A stretch of DNA of 14,488 nucleotides, from assembly GCA_934569425.1 (NCBI GenBank), contig CAKTKM010000024.1, forward strand, positions 1 to 14,488, given 5' to 3'. The stretch is from an uncultured Oscillospiraceae bacterium. Lineage in GTDB: Bacteria; Bacillota; Clostridia; Oscillospirales; Oscillospiraceae. The notes under the pieces were generated by a model. It was not told where the DNA came from, made no database searches, and worked only from the letters and a program-made list of their open reading frames with translations. Of this stretch, positions 6,798 through 13,365 are shown piece after piece. Position numbers and translations under genes: made by a program. Positions within the stretch are counted from its first letter, which is position 1. Each line of letters begins with the position of its first letter.

Positions 6798-8789
6798 ATG
6801 CCGCAGATCCAATGCCTGCCGCCCCATGTGGCGGATCTTATCGCCGCCGGAGAGGTGGTGGAGCGTCCGGCCAGCGTAATGAAGGAACTGCTGGAAAATG
6901 CTATTGACGCGGGCGCTTCCGCCATTGTGGCGGAGATCGAACACGGCGGATTGACCTATATCCGTATCACCGACAACGGCTGCGGCATTCCGGCGCAGCA
7001 GCTGCCCACCGCCTTTCTGCGTCACGCTACCAGCAAGCTGCGCGCCGCCGCCGACCTTGCGGCCATCGGCACGCTGGGCTTCCGGGGCGAAGCGCTGGCG
7101 GCCATTGCCGCCGTGAGCCGGGTAGATATTTTCTCCCGTTCCCGGGAGGAGGCGCTGGGCGCGGCGCTCCATCTGGAGGGCGGCGTCCCTGGCCATACGG
7201 AGCCTACCGGATGTCCGGAGGGTACCACGATCTGTGTCCGGGATCTGTTTTATAACACCCCCGCCCGCATGAAATTCATGAAAAAGGACAGCGCCGAGGG
7301 CGCGGCGGCAGCGGGTGTGGTGCAGCATCTGGCGCTGAGCCATCCCGACGTGTCCTTCAAGCTGATCCGGGATGGACAGGAAGTCCTGCACACCCCCGGC
7401 GACGGGCAGCTGCTGTCCGCCGTCTATGCCGCCATGGGCCGCGATTTCGCCCTGTCCCTGCTGCCGGTTTCCGGCAGCGGCGGCGAGGTAAAGGTGGAGG
7501 GCTTCGTGACAAAGCCCCTGTGCGGCCACGGAAGCCGCGGCAAGCAGGTGCTTTTTGTCAACGGACGTTTCGTCAAGTCGCAGCTGCTGACGGCAGCGCT
7601 GGAGGAGGCCTATAAGAATCAGCTTCTGAAGGGGCGTTTTCCCGGCTGTGTGCTGCATGTGACGCTGCCTGCGGATCGGGTGGATGTGAATGTCCACCCG
7701 GCCAAAACCGTGGTAAAATTTGTTTCTGACAAGGCGGTGTTCGATGCGGTGTATTACACCGTTCTGGACACTCTGAACCGGGAAAAGGCTCCCGCAAACG
7801 CCCCCAATCAGGCCGTTAATGTACCCAATAAGGCCGTTAATGTACCCAATAAAGGCGGAAATGGAACGGAATTTTTTCAGCAGATGACGGTGGCCACCTT
7901 CAAGGAGAGGGCCGCCGCCCCCGCGGCGGCGGAGAAAAAAACGCTGGGCAGCTTTGCCGTGCGCCCCGCCGCGCCGGTGACGAAAAACGTCATTCAGGAC
8001 AGTATGCCCGCCGCGCCGCAGCGTCCCCACAGCGGCGAGACGGTGTTCGTGCGGGACATTGCCGCCTCGGAGCCGTCCATTGTGGCGGCGTCTCCCCTGA
8101 CCGGCCGGACATATGAGATCACACCGCCTGTAAAGGAGGAGAGCTTGCCGGCTTCTTCCACCGTGCAGGAGGCTCTTTCCCTGCCGGAGGAGCCGGAGCA
8201 GCAAACCATCGAGCCGGTGTGTGAGGCGCCGTGGCGTATGGTGGGCGAGGTACTGAAAACCTATATCATCTGCGAGGACGAACACGAGACCGTGTGGCTC
8301 ATCGACAAGCACGCCGCCCACGAGCGGCTGCGGTTCGACGCGCTGAAGGCAGGGCGGCAGCCGATGATGGCGCAGCCTCTGCTGACGCCGGTCACGGCGG
8401 CGCTGGAGCCGGAGGAATATGCCGCGGTGCTGGAGCATCTGGCGCTGCTGCGGGAATTCGGCTTCCAGTGTGAGGACTTCGGCGGCGGCACGGTGCTGAT
8501 CCGCGAGGTCCCCTCCGACATTCTGGCGGCGGACGCCGCCGCCACACTGGAGGAGCTGGCGCAGAAGCTGGCGCTGGGCCGCGCCGATCCGGACGCGGCA
8601 CGGGACGAGCTACTGCACACCATGGCCTGCAAAAGCGCCATCAAGGCCGGTATGACCTCCGATCCCGCCGAGCTGGCAGCGCTGGTGGAAAAGGTGCAGT
8701 CGGGCGAGATCCTGTACTGCCCCCATGGCCGTCCGGTAAAATACAAGCTGAGCAAATACGACATTGAGAAGATGTTCAAGCGGGCATAG
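6798..8789 (+). CDS. mutL: DNA mismatch repair endonuclease MutL
   Basis: MutL couples MutS mismatch recognition to strand nicking. The 663-residue protein begins with a GHKL ATPase domain: E30 and N34 in KELLENAIDAGA, DNGCGI, and GFRGEAL. A low-complexity Ala/Pro linker (about 330-475) leads to the C-terminal endonuclease domain, which has D503-K-H-A-A-H-E509, A610-C-K-S-A-I-K, and C641-P-H-G-R-P. This marks it as the MutH-independent, metal-dependent nicking type. Two positions differ from the classic DQHA(x)2E(x)4E: K504 for Gln and D514 for the last Glu. Q526-P-L-L-T-P matches the QxxLxP sliding-clamp motif known from Bacillus MutL. The linker carries a 21-base tandem repeat. The ATG follows AAGGAGGAG closely. 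It is the partner of the mutS gene just upstream. Confidence 0.96.
   Translation: MPQIQCLPPHVADLIAAGEVVERPASVMKELLENAIDAGASAIVAEIEHGGLTYIRITDNGCGIPAQQLPTAFLRHATSKLRAAADLAAIGTLGFRGEALAAIAAVSRVDIFSRSREEALGAALHLEGGVPGHTEPTGCPEGTTICVRDLFYNTPARMKFMKKDSAEGAAAAGVVQHLALSHPDVSFKLIRDGQEVLHTPGDGQLLSAVYAAMGRDFALSLLPVSGSGGEVKVEGFVTKPLCGHGSRGKQVLFVNGRFVKSQLLTAALEEAYKNQLLKGRFPGCVLHVTLPADRVDVNVHPAKTVVKFVSDKAVFDAVYYTVLDTLNREKAPANAPNQAVNVPNKAVNVPNKGGNGTEFFQQMTVATFKERAAAPAAAEKKTLGSFAVRPAAPVTKNVIQDSMPAAPQRPHSGETVFVRDIAASEPSIVAASPLTGRTYEITPPVKEESLPASSTVQEALSLPEEPEQQTIEPVCEAPWRMVGEVLKTYIICEDEHETVWLIDKHAAHERLRFDALKAGRQPMMAQPLLTPVTAALEPEEYAAVLEHLALLREFGFQCEDFGGGTVLIREVPSDILAADAAATLEELAQKLALGRADPDAARDELLHTMACKSAIKAGMTSDPAELAALVEKVQSGEILYCPHGRPVKYKLSKYDIEKMFKRA
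7803..7858 (+). repeat. 21-bp in-frame tandem repeat in the mutL linker
   Basis: The unit CCCAATNAGGCCGTTAATGTA occurs at 7803-7823 and 7824-7844, differing at one base, with a partial third copy at 7845-7858. It encodes PNQAVNV-PNKAVNV-PNKGGNG. Because the unit is a multiple of three, gain or loss of copies would change linker length but not the frame. Confidence 0.9.
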
Positions 8790-8805
8790 AGCAGGAGTGA
8801 CAGCA

Positions 8806-9747
8806 ATGGCCACAGTGCTTTGCGTGGTGGGTCCCACCGCCACGGGAAAAACGAAAATGGGCGTGGCGCTGGCCAAGCGCTTTAACGGCGAGGTGGTCAG
8901 CGTGGACTCCATGCAGCTCTACCGGGGCATGGCCATCGGCACCGCCGCGCCTGTGCCGGAGGAGATGGCGGGCATCCCGCATCACATGGTGGGCGTGGCC
9001 GATCCGGCGGAGAGTTGGTCGGCGGCGCGGTATGTGCAGGCAGCCGACGCCTGCGTGACGGACATTCTCCGCCGTGGAAAGCTGCCGGTACTGGTGGGCG
9101 GCACGGGACTCTATCTGGACGCGCTGATCCGCGGCACGGACTTTGCCGCCGGAACGCAGGGTACGGAGATACGGCAGGCACTGCAGTGCCGCGCCCGGGA
9201 AGAAGGAAGCGAATCGCTGCTGGAGGAACTGCGGCGCATCGATCCGCAGGCGGCGGAAAAACTGCACCCCCGAGATGAAAAACGGATCATCCGCGCGCTG
9301 GAGGTATGGCAGGAGACAGGCCGTACCATCACGGAGCACGATGCCGCAGAGCGGCGGCAGCCGCCCAAATATCAGGCACTGTATATCGGTTTGGATTTTG
9401 AAAACAGGCAAGATCTGCGCGACCGCATCGACGCGCGGGTGGACGCCATGGTGGCGCAGGGACTGCTGGAGGAAGTAACACACCTGCTGGAGAGCGGCCT
9501 TCCCCGGGATGCCACGGCGCTGCAGGCCATCGGCTATAAGCAGTTTTTCGCGGTAGCGGAGGGGCGTGCCAGTGTAGAGGAGGCCATTGAGGAGGTCAAG
9601 CTGCGGTCCCGGCAGTACGCCAAACGGCAGCTGACCTGGCTGCGGCGGAATCCGGACATTTTCTGGGTTCGCTGGCAGCGTGATCCAAATTTCCCTGAGG
9701 GGCTACAAAAAGCGACAGAATATCTCCACAGCCGTGGTTTATGCTGA
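8806..9747 (+). CDS. miaA: tRNA dimethylallyltransferase MiaA
   Basis: MiaA transfers the dimethylallyl group from dimethylallyl diphosphate to N6 of A37 in tRNAs reading UNN codons, producing the i6A37 that MiaB then modifies. The 313-residue protein has the P-loop G9-P-T-A-T-G-K-T16, the substrate-binding D34-S-M-Q-L-Y motif, GGTGLYLDALIRG for tRNA/substrate contact, and a C-terminal RQYAKRQLTWLRR segment typical of the family. The ATG at 8806 is chosen because GCAGGAG (8791-8797) sits eight bases upstream; an in-frame ATG at 8764 lies inside mutL and has no ribosome binding site. It starts 16 bases after the mutL stop, so it is certainly co-transcribed. The mutL-miaA-hfq order is also the classic order in enterobacteria. 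Confidence 0.96.
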   Translation: MATVLCVVGPTATGKTKMGVALAKRFNGEVVSVDSMQLYRGMAIGTAAPVPEEMAGIPHHMVGVADPAESWSAARYVQAADACVTDILRRGKLPVLVGGTGLYLDALIRGTDFAAGTQGTEIRQALQCRAREEGSESLLEELRRIDPQAAEKLHPRDEKRIIRALEVWQETGRTITEHDAAERRQPPKYQALYIGLDFENRQDLRDRIDARVDAMVAQGLLEEVTHLLESGLPRDATALQAIGYKQFFAVAEGRASVEEAIEEVKLRSRQYAKRQLTWLRRNPDIFWVRWQRDPNFPEGLQKATEYLHSRGLC

Positions 9748-9773
9748 ATCACGGCGGGGGCTGTCTGATGACG

Positions 9774-9812
9774 ATAGCGTCCGTACAAAGAAAGAACGCA
9801 GGAGGACGCTAT
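9774..9812 (+). promoter_or_regulatory. hfq leader hairpin masking SD and start codon
   Basis: ATAGCGTCC (9774-9782) and GGACGCTAT (9804-9812) are perfectly complementary over nine bases, with a purine-rich 21-base loop between. The right arm includes the last two G of the AGGAGG Shine-Dalgarno (9800-9805), the whole SD-to-start spacer, and the A and U of the hfq start codon. Folding should lower hfq translation until opened by a ribosome, protein or RNA. The pairing is seen directly; the regulatory role is inference. Confidence 0.55.
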
Positions 9813-10062
9813 GCAAAAGAGCAACAATTTACAGGAAGTATTTCTGACGCAGGCCAGAAAGCAGAAGATCCCCGTTACCATGTTTCTCGTAAACGGTTTT
9901 CAGCTGCGGGGTACCATCACGGGCTTTGATTGCTTCGTGGTGATACTGGACAGCGAGGGACGGCAGCAGGTGATCTATAAACACGCCATCTCCACCATCG
10001 CGCCGCTGCGGGCGGTAAGCTTCCAGGAAAGCAGCGCCGGCGAGGAGACGGACGAGGGGTAA
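9811..10062 (+). CDS. hfq: RNA chaperone Hfq
   Basis: Hfq forms a hexameric Sm-like ring that binds small RNAs and mRNAs. The 83-residue protein has the Sm1 region (Q8 in [27 protein letters not shown]40) and the Sm2 signature Y56-K-H-A-I-S-T62. The rim patch is R16-K-Q-K19, basic but with fewer arginines than the enterobacterial RRER. The C-terminal tail is short (about 20 residues) and acidic, as is common in Gram-positive Hfq. The ATG at 9811 follows AGGAGG (9800-9805) by five bases. It sits 63 bases after miaA, and its translation start is covered by the hairpin described at 9774-9812. Confidence 0.95.
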   Translation: MQKSNNLQEVFLTQARKQKIPVTMFLVNGFQLRGTITGFDCFVVILDSEGRQQVIYKHAISTIAPLRAVSFQESSAGEETDEG

Positions 10063-10182
10063 GCAGCCCTCTCCCCCGCCCCCTTGCGGCAGGACGCACG
10101 GGACGGGACATGCAGCGGCGTGGTACATCGGCTCCTATGGGGCTTTTACGGACACAAGAGAAGGACACGCAAGGAGCGGGAT

Positions 10183-11400
10183 ATGAAAGGCTCATCCACA
10201 CCCATTTTCAAAATACTGTCCGCGGCGATACTGGCGGCGGTGGTACTGTACTTCGGGGTACAGGTCTACCACTATTTTGCCGACACCATCACGACTACGC
10301 CGGTTTACGCCTCTGCGGAGGAGGAGGTCATGGAGCTCAACGGGTATCTGATCCGTGATGAGGAGACCTTCCATTCCGACGCCGCCACGCTGGGACACGC
10401 GCTGGGCGAGGGAGAACGCGCCGGTAAAGGACAGACGTTGGCCACCGCCTATCCCGACAGCGGCGCGCTGAGCCGCGTGGAGCAGCTGGAGGCACTGCAG
10501 CTGCGGCTGGAGCAGCTGTCCTTCTCGCTGGTATCCTATCTGGATCCCGACGCGGCGCTGAAGCTGGATTCCTCCATCAACAGCGGCATCCTCGCCCTGC
10601 GCCAGGCCATTTCCGGCGGCGAGTACAGCGGCGCGGAGGAGGAGCTGTCCGCGCTGAAGAGCGCCGTTTTGAAGCGGGACTACGGTACCGCCTCGCAGGA
10701 GGAGATCGAAGCGGACATTCAGGAAACAGAGCAGTCCATCAAGGAGCTGGAGGCCACGCTGCACGGCAGCGACATCACTGCGCCGGAGCCGGGCATCTAT
10801 TCCGCCGCCTGCGACGGATATGAGACTGTGCTGACGCCGGAGTTTCTGGAGGACGATCTGACGCCCAGCAAGCTGGGCAGCGTTAAGCCCACCGGCAGCG
10901 ACAGCGCCAATGTCGGCAAGCTGATCTACGGCGACACCTGGTATTACGCCGCCAATATCACCGAGGCACAGGCGCAGCAGCTGGACGGGCGCTCCGCCGT
11001 GACGCTGCGGTTTTCCAAGGGACTGGGCATGGATCTGAAAATGACCATACACAGCATTTCCCGCGGTGAAAACGGACAGCGGACGCTGGTGCTGCGCAGC
11101 GAAAAGTATCTGGCGCAGACTACGCTGATGCGCCATGCCTCCGCCACGGTGGTGCTGCGCTCCTACGAGGGACTGCGGCTGCCCTTCAACGCGCTGCGGG
11201 TCAACGACGAGGGTGTGGCCGGCGTATACTGCGTACTGGGCGTGCGGGCGAAGTTCAAGCCGGTGGAAGTGGTCTATCAGGGTGACGGCTACGCGCTGGT
11301 GAAGGCGGCCTCCGCCACGGAGGACTCCAGTATGCTGCGGCAGGGAGATCAGGTGATCGTGACCGCCACGCCGCTGTATGACGGCAAGGTCATCGGATAA
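10183..11400 (+). CDS. HlyD-like membrane-anchored adaptor protein
   Basis: A 405-residue protein has a short N-terminal cytoplasmic end, one membrane segment (about residues 9-28, ILSAAILAAVVLYFGV), and then an extracytoplasmic body. The body contains helical coiled-coil segments rich in Glu/Leu (about 95-125 and 150-195) and a C-terminal beta-rich part with the RLPFNALRV...GVYCVLG pattern seen in HlyD/RND-type periplasmic adaptors. HlyD proteins normally link an inner-membrane exporter to the outside, but no ABC or MFS exporter gene is nearby. The ATG at 10183 follows AAGGAG (10171-10176) by six bases; the frame is open upstream to 10084 without a ribosome binding site. It lies between hfq and yggS-sepF-divIVA, so a cell-envelope or division-linked role is possible but not shown. 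The fold class is fairly confident, the function is not. Confidence 0.75.
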   Translation: MKGSSTPIFKILSAAILAAVVLYFGVQVYHYFADTITTTPVYASAEEEVMELNGYLIRDEETFHSDAATLGHALGEGERAGKGQTLATAYPDSGALSRVEQLEALQLRLEQLSFSLVSYLDPDAALKLDSSINSGILALRQAISGGEYSGAEEELSALKSAVLKRDYGTASQEEIEADIQETEQSIKELEATLHGSDITAPEPGIYSAACDGYETVLTPEFLEDDLTPSKLGSVKPTGSDSANVGKLIYGDTWYYAANITEAQAQQLDGRSAVTLRFSKGLGMDLKMTIHSISRGENGQRTLVLRSEKYLAQTTLMRHASATVVLRSYEGLRLPFNALRVNDEGVAGVYCVLGVRAKFKPVEVVYQGDGYALVKAASATEDSSMLRQGDQVIVTATPLYDGKVIG

Positions 11401-11450
11401 AGGATCCGGTTTTTAGACAGATTTCAGATAGAGAAAGGGGTCTACATACC

Positions 11451-12149
11451 ATGTCTATTGGCGAAAATATTGCCCGTATCCGGCAGGAGATCGACGAGGC
11501 TGCCCGGGAAACGGGGCGCACCGGCGCCGACATCACGCTGGTGGGCGCCAGCAAAATGAATGACGCTGCGGCCTGTCAGGAGGCCATCCGCGCCGGGATC
11601 GACGCGCTGGGTGAAAACCGCGTACAGGAAATGACGGAAAAGCTGAAGGAGGATGCCTATGCCGGTGCGCCGCTGCACTTCATCGGTCATTTGCAGCGCA
11701 ATAAGGTGAAGCAGGTGGTGGGCAAGGCGGTGCTGATCCAGTCTGTCGGCTCGCGGGAGCTGCTGGACGAGATCGAAAAAGTCGCCGCGCGGCTGGAGCT
11801 GACGCAGGATGTGCTGCTGGAGGTCAACATCGGCGGCGAGGAGGCCAAGAGCGGCTTCGCGCCGCAGGAACTGCCCCAGGCGGCAGCCTACGCCAGAGAA
11901 TTGCCCCATGTACGGGTACGGGGTCTCATGACGATACCACCTGTTGCGGTGAAAAAAGGCGGCAACATACCATATTTTGAGAAAGTTTACCGTCTTTTTG
12001 TTGACATAAGCCGAGAAATGTATGATAATAAGTGGGAATATATCTCCATGGGCATGAGCGACGACTTTGCGGACGCCGTGCGCTGCGGCGCCAACATGGT
12101 GCGCGTAGGCTCCGCCATCTTCGGCGCGAGGAATTATCAGAAGCAATAA
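11451..12149 (+). CDS. yggS: PLP homeostasis protein YggS/YlmE
   Basis: This is the pyridoxal-5'-phosphate-binding, single-domain alanine-racemase-fold (PROSC/COG0325) protein that buffers PLP and affects amino-acid balance; no enzymatic activity is established. The 232-residue protein has the PLP lysine K35 in GASK, GENRVQE, HFIGHLQRNKVK, and the C-terminal MGMSDDFADAV...VRVGSAIFG phosphate-binding region. The ATG at 11451 follows AAAGGGG (11434-11440) by ten bases, a slightly long spacing. It lies directly upstream of sepF, as in the Bacillus ylmE-ylmF arrangement. About codons 163-197 are strikingly AT-rich and use codons unlike the rest (ATA, CTT, TTT, CGA), and this patch contains a near-consensus promoter. 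Confidence 0.94.
   Translation: MSIGENIARIRQEIDEAARETGRTGADITLVGASKMNDAAACQEAIRAGIDALGENRVQEMTEKLKEDAYAGAPLHFIGHLQRNKVKQVVGKAVLIQSVGSRELLDEIEKVAARLELTQDVLLEVNIGGEEAKSGFAPQELPQAAAYARELPHVRVRGLMTIPPVAVKKGGNIPYFEKVYRLFVDISREMYDNKWEYISMGMSDDFADAVRCGANMVRVGSAIFGARNYQKQ
12001..12029 (+). promoter_or_regulatory. Near-consensus sigma-A promoter inside yggS
   Basis: TTGACA (12001-12006), a 17-base spacer, and GATAAT (12024-12029, five of six to TATAAT) form the best sigma-A match in the window. An AT-rich stretch upstream (about 11970-12000) could act as an UP element. The predicted start is near 12036, giving a leader of about 147 bases to sepF. It is entirely within the yggS coding sequence and would let sepF-divIVA be expressed independently of the long array. 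Confidence 0.6.
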
Positions 12150-12182
12150 AGATACGATACTACACAACAGGGAGGCTTTCAC

Positions 12183-12641
12183 ATGGGTTTCATGGACGAG
12201 ATCAAGAAGATCATTCACCCGTATGACGATGAGGATTACGATTACGAGGAGGAAGAACTGGAGCAGCCGGAGCGGAACGAGGCCAGAAGCATCTTCGATG
12301 ACCGCCGCGAGGAGCGCAAGCAGCCGGAGGATCGCCACAACAAGGTGGTGAACATCCATGCCACCGCCGCGCTGAAGGTGGTGCTGGTGAAGCCGGAGCG
12401 CTTTGAAAACGCCAGCGAGATCGCCGACCATCTGCGGGAAAAGCGCACGGTGGTCATGAATCTGGAATCCACCAACAAGGATGTGGCGCGCCGGCTGATC
12501 GATTTCCTGTCCGGCGTGGCCTATGCCGGTGACGGCAAGATCAAGAAGGTCGCCGCCAACACCTATATCATCACGCCCTACAGCGTGGATATTATGGGCG
12601 ATCTGATCGACGAGCTGGAGAACAACGGGCTGTATCTGTAA
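12183..12641 (+). CDS. sepF: Cell division protein SepF
   Basis: SepF anchors FtsZ to the membrane and shapes the Z ring in Gram-positive bacteria. The 152-residue protein has an N-terminal amphipathic stretch (MGFMDEIKKII) for membrane binding, a very acidic linker (about 14-26), and the conserved C-terminal domain (about 57-152), including VVLVKPERF, REKRTVVMNLE, RRLIDFLSGVAYA and a YIITPYSVDI end. ATG 12183 follows GGGAGG (12170-12175) by seven bases. It starts 33 bases after yggS and ends 21 bases before divIVA. The ylmG and ylmH genes found between sepF and divIVA in many other Firmicutes are absent here. Confidence 0.95.
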   Translation: MGFMDEIKKIIHPYDDEDYDYEEEELEQPERNEARSIFDDRREERKQPEDRHNKVVNIHATAALKVVLVKPERFENASEIADHLREKRTVVMNLESTNKDVARRLIDFLSGVAYAGDGKIKKVAANTYIITPYSVDIMGDLIDELENNGLYL

Positions 12642-12662
12642 GCGTAACGGGAGGGATCTATC

Positions 12663-13307
12663 ATGTTGACACCGCAGGAAGTTTCTGAAAAAGTATTTCC
12701 CAAGGCATCCTTTGGCGGCGGCGGTTACGCCATGGCGCAGGTGGATGAGTTTCTTGACGCGCTGACGGAGGATTATTCGGCGCTGTATAAGGAAAATGTG
12801 ACATTGAAGGCCAAGCTGAAGATCTTGGCGGAGAAGGTGGAGGAATACCGTGCCACGGAGGACGCTATGCGCTCCACACTGCTGACGGCGCAAAAGATGG
12901 CCGCCAAGCTGGTACAGGAGGCGCAGAGCGAGAAGGAAAATCTCCTCAAGGAGGCGCGGGAGCAGCATGCCGCCCAGCTGGCGCAGCTGGAGCAGGACAA
13001 GCACGACGCCGAAGAAAAACTGGCCATGGCGCAGCAGAGTCTGGCGGATTTCGTGCGGCGTGGCAGTGAGCTGTGCGCCCAGCAGGCGGAGTTCCTGAAG
13101 TCCCTGCCGGAAATGGAGCTGACGCCCAAGGCGGAGGCTCCCGCCGCTGCGGAGGACATCCAGCAGGACATCATGCAGCATCTGGATGCGATAAACACTT
13201 CGGTGCCTGCCGCGGAAGAAATTACCGTGGAGGAGCCGGACATTCCCAACGACTTCAAGCTGAGTCTGGACGAGCTGAAATTCGGCCGCAACTACACCGG
13301 CGAATAA
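12663..13307 (+). CDS. divIVA: DivIVA-family polarity/division protein
   Basis: DivIVA binds negatively curved membrane at septa and poles and recruits division or sporulation partners. The 214-residue protein opens with the family signature LTPQEVSEKVFPKASFGGGGYAMAQVDEFLDAL; F17 aligns by position with the membrane-inserting Phe of the Bacillus protein, while the following Arg is Gly here. A long heptad-rich coiled coil runs from about 40 to 135. The rest is an Ala/Pro/Glu-rich tail with a conserved-looking end (DIPNDFKLSLDELKFG). The ATG at 12663 has GGGAGGG just upstream. It is the last gene before the intrinsic terminator at 13317-13345, so it ends the array begun at miaB. Confidence 0.92.
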   Translation: MLTPQEVSEKVFPKASFGGGGYAMAQVDEFLDALTEDYSALYKENVTLKAKLKILAEKVEEYRATEDAMRSTLLTAQKMAAKLVQEAQSEKENLLKEAREQHAAQLAQLEQDKHDAEEKLAMAQQSLADFVRRGSELCAQQAEFLKSLPEMELTPKAEAPAAAEDIQQDIMQHLDAINTSVPAAEEITVEEPDIPNDFKLSLDELKFGRNYTGE

Positions 13308-13316
13308 CAAAAGTAC

Positions 13317-13345
13317 AAAAAAGCGGCCTGACCGGCCGCTTTTTT
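13317..13345 (+). terminator. Intrinsic terminator after divIVA
   Basis: AAAAAAGCGGCC (13317-13328) and GGCCGCTTTTTT (13334-13345) form a perfect 12-bp stem with a five-base loop, starting ten bases after the divIVA stop. Six A and six T flank the GC core, so it should work in either direction. It separates the long array from the HAD gene. Confidence 0.95.
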
Positions 13346-13365
13346 AGCCCAAAGGAGGACAGGAT

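Noticed and set aside
9741..9929. A 62-codon frame starting at the miaA stop and overlapping hfq
   Set aside because: No ribosome binding site, out of frame with hfq, and no recognisable content.
10063..10182. Possible terminator between hfq and the HlyD-like gene
   Set aside because: The 120-base gap is GC-rich but has no stable stem followed by a T-tract, so I treat the array as continuous.
11442..13310. A 622-codon open frame antisense to yggS, sepF and divIVA
   Set aside because: It is opposite three well-conserved genes. In GC-rich coding DNA such antisense frames arise by codon bias. It crosses gene boundaries and has no recognisable domain.
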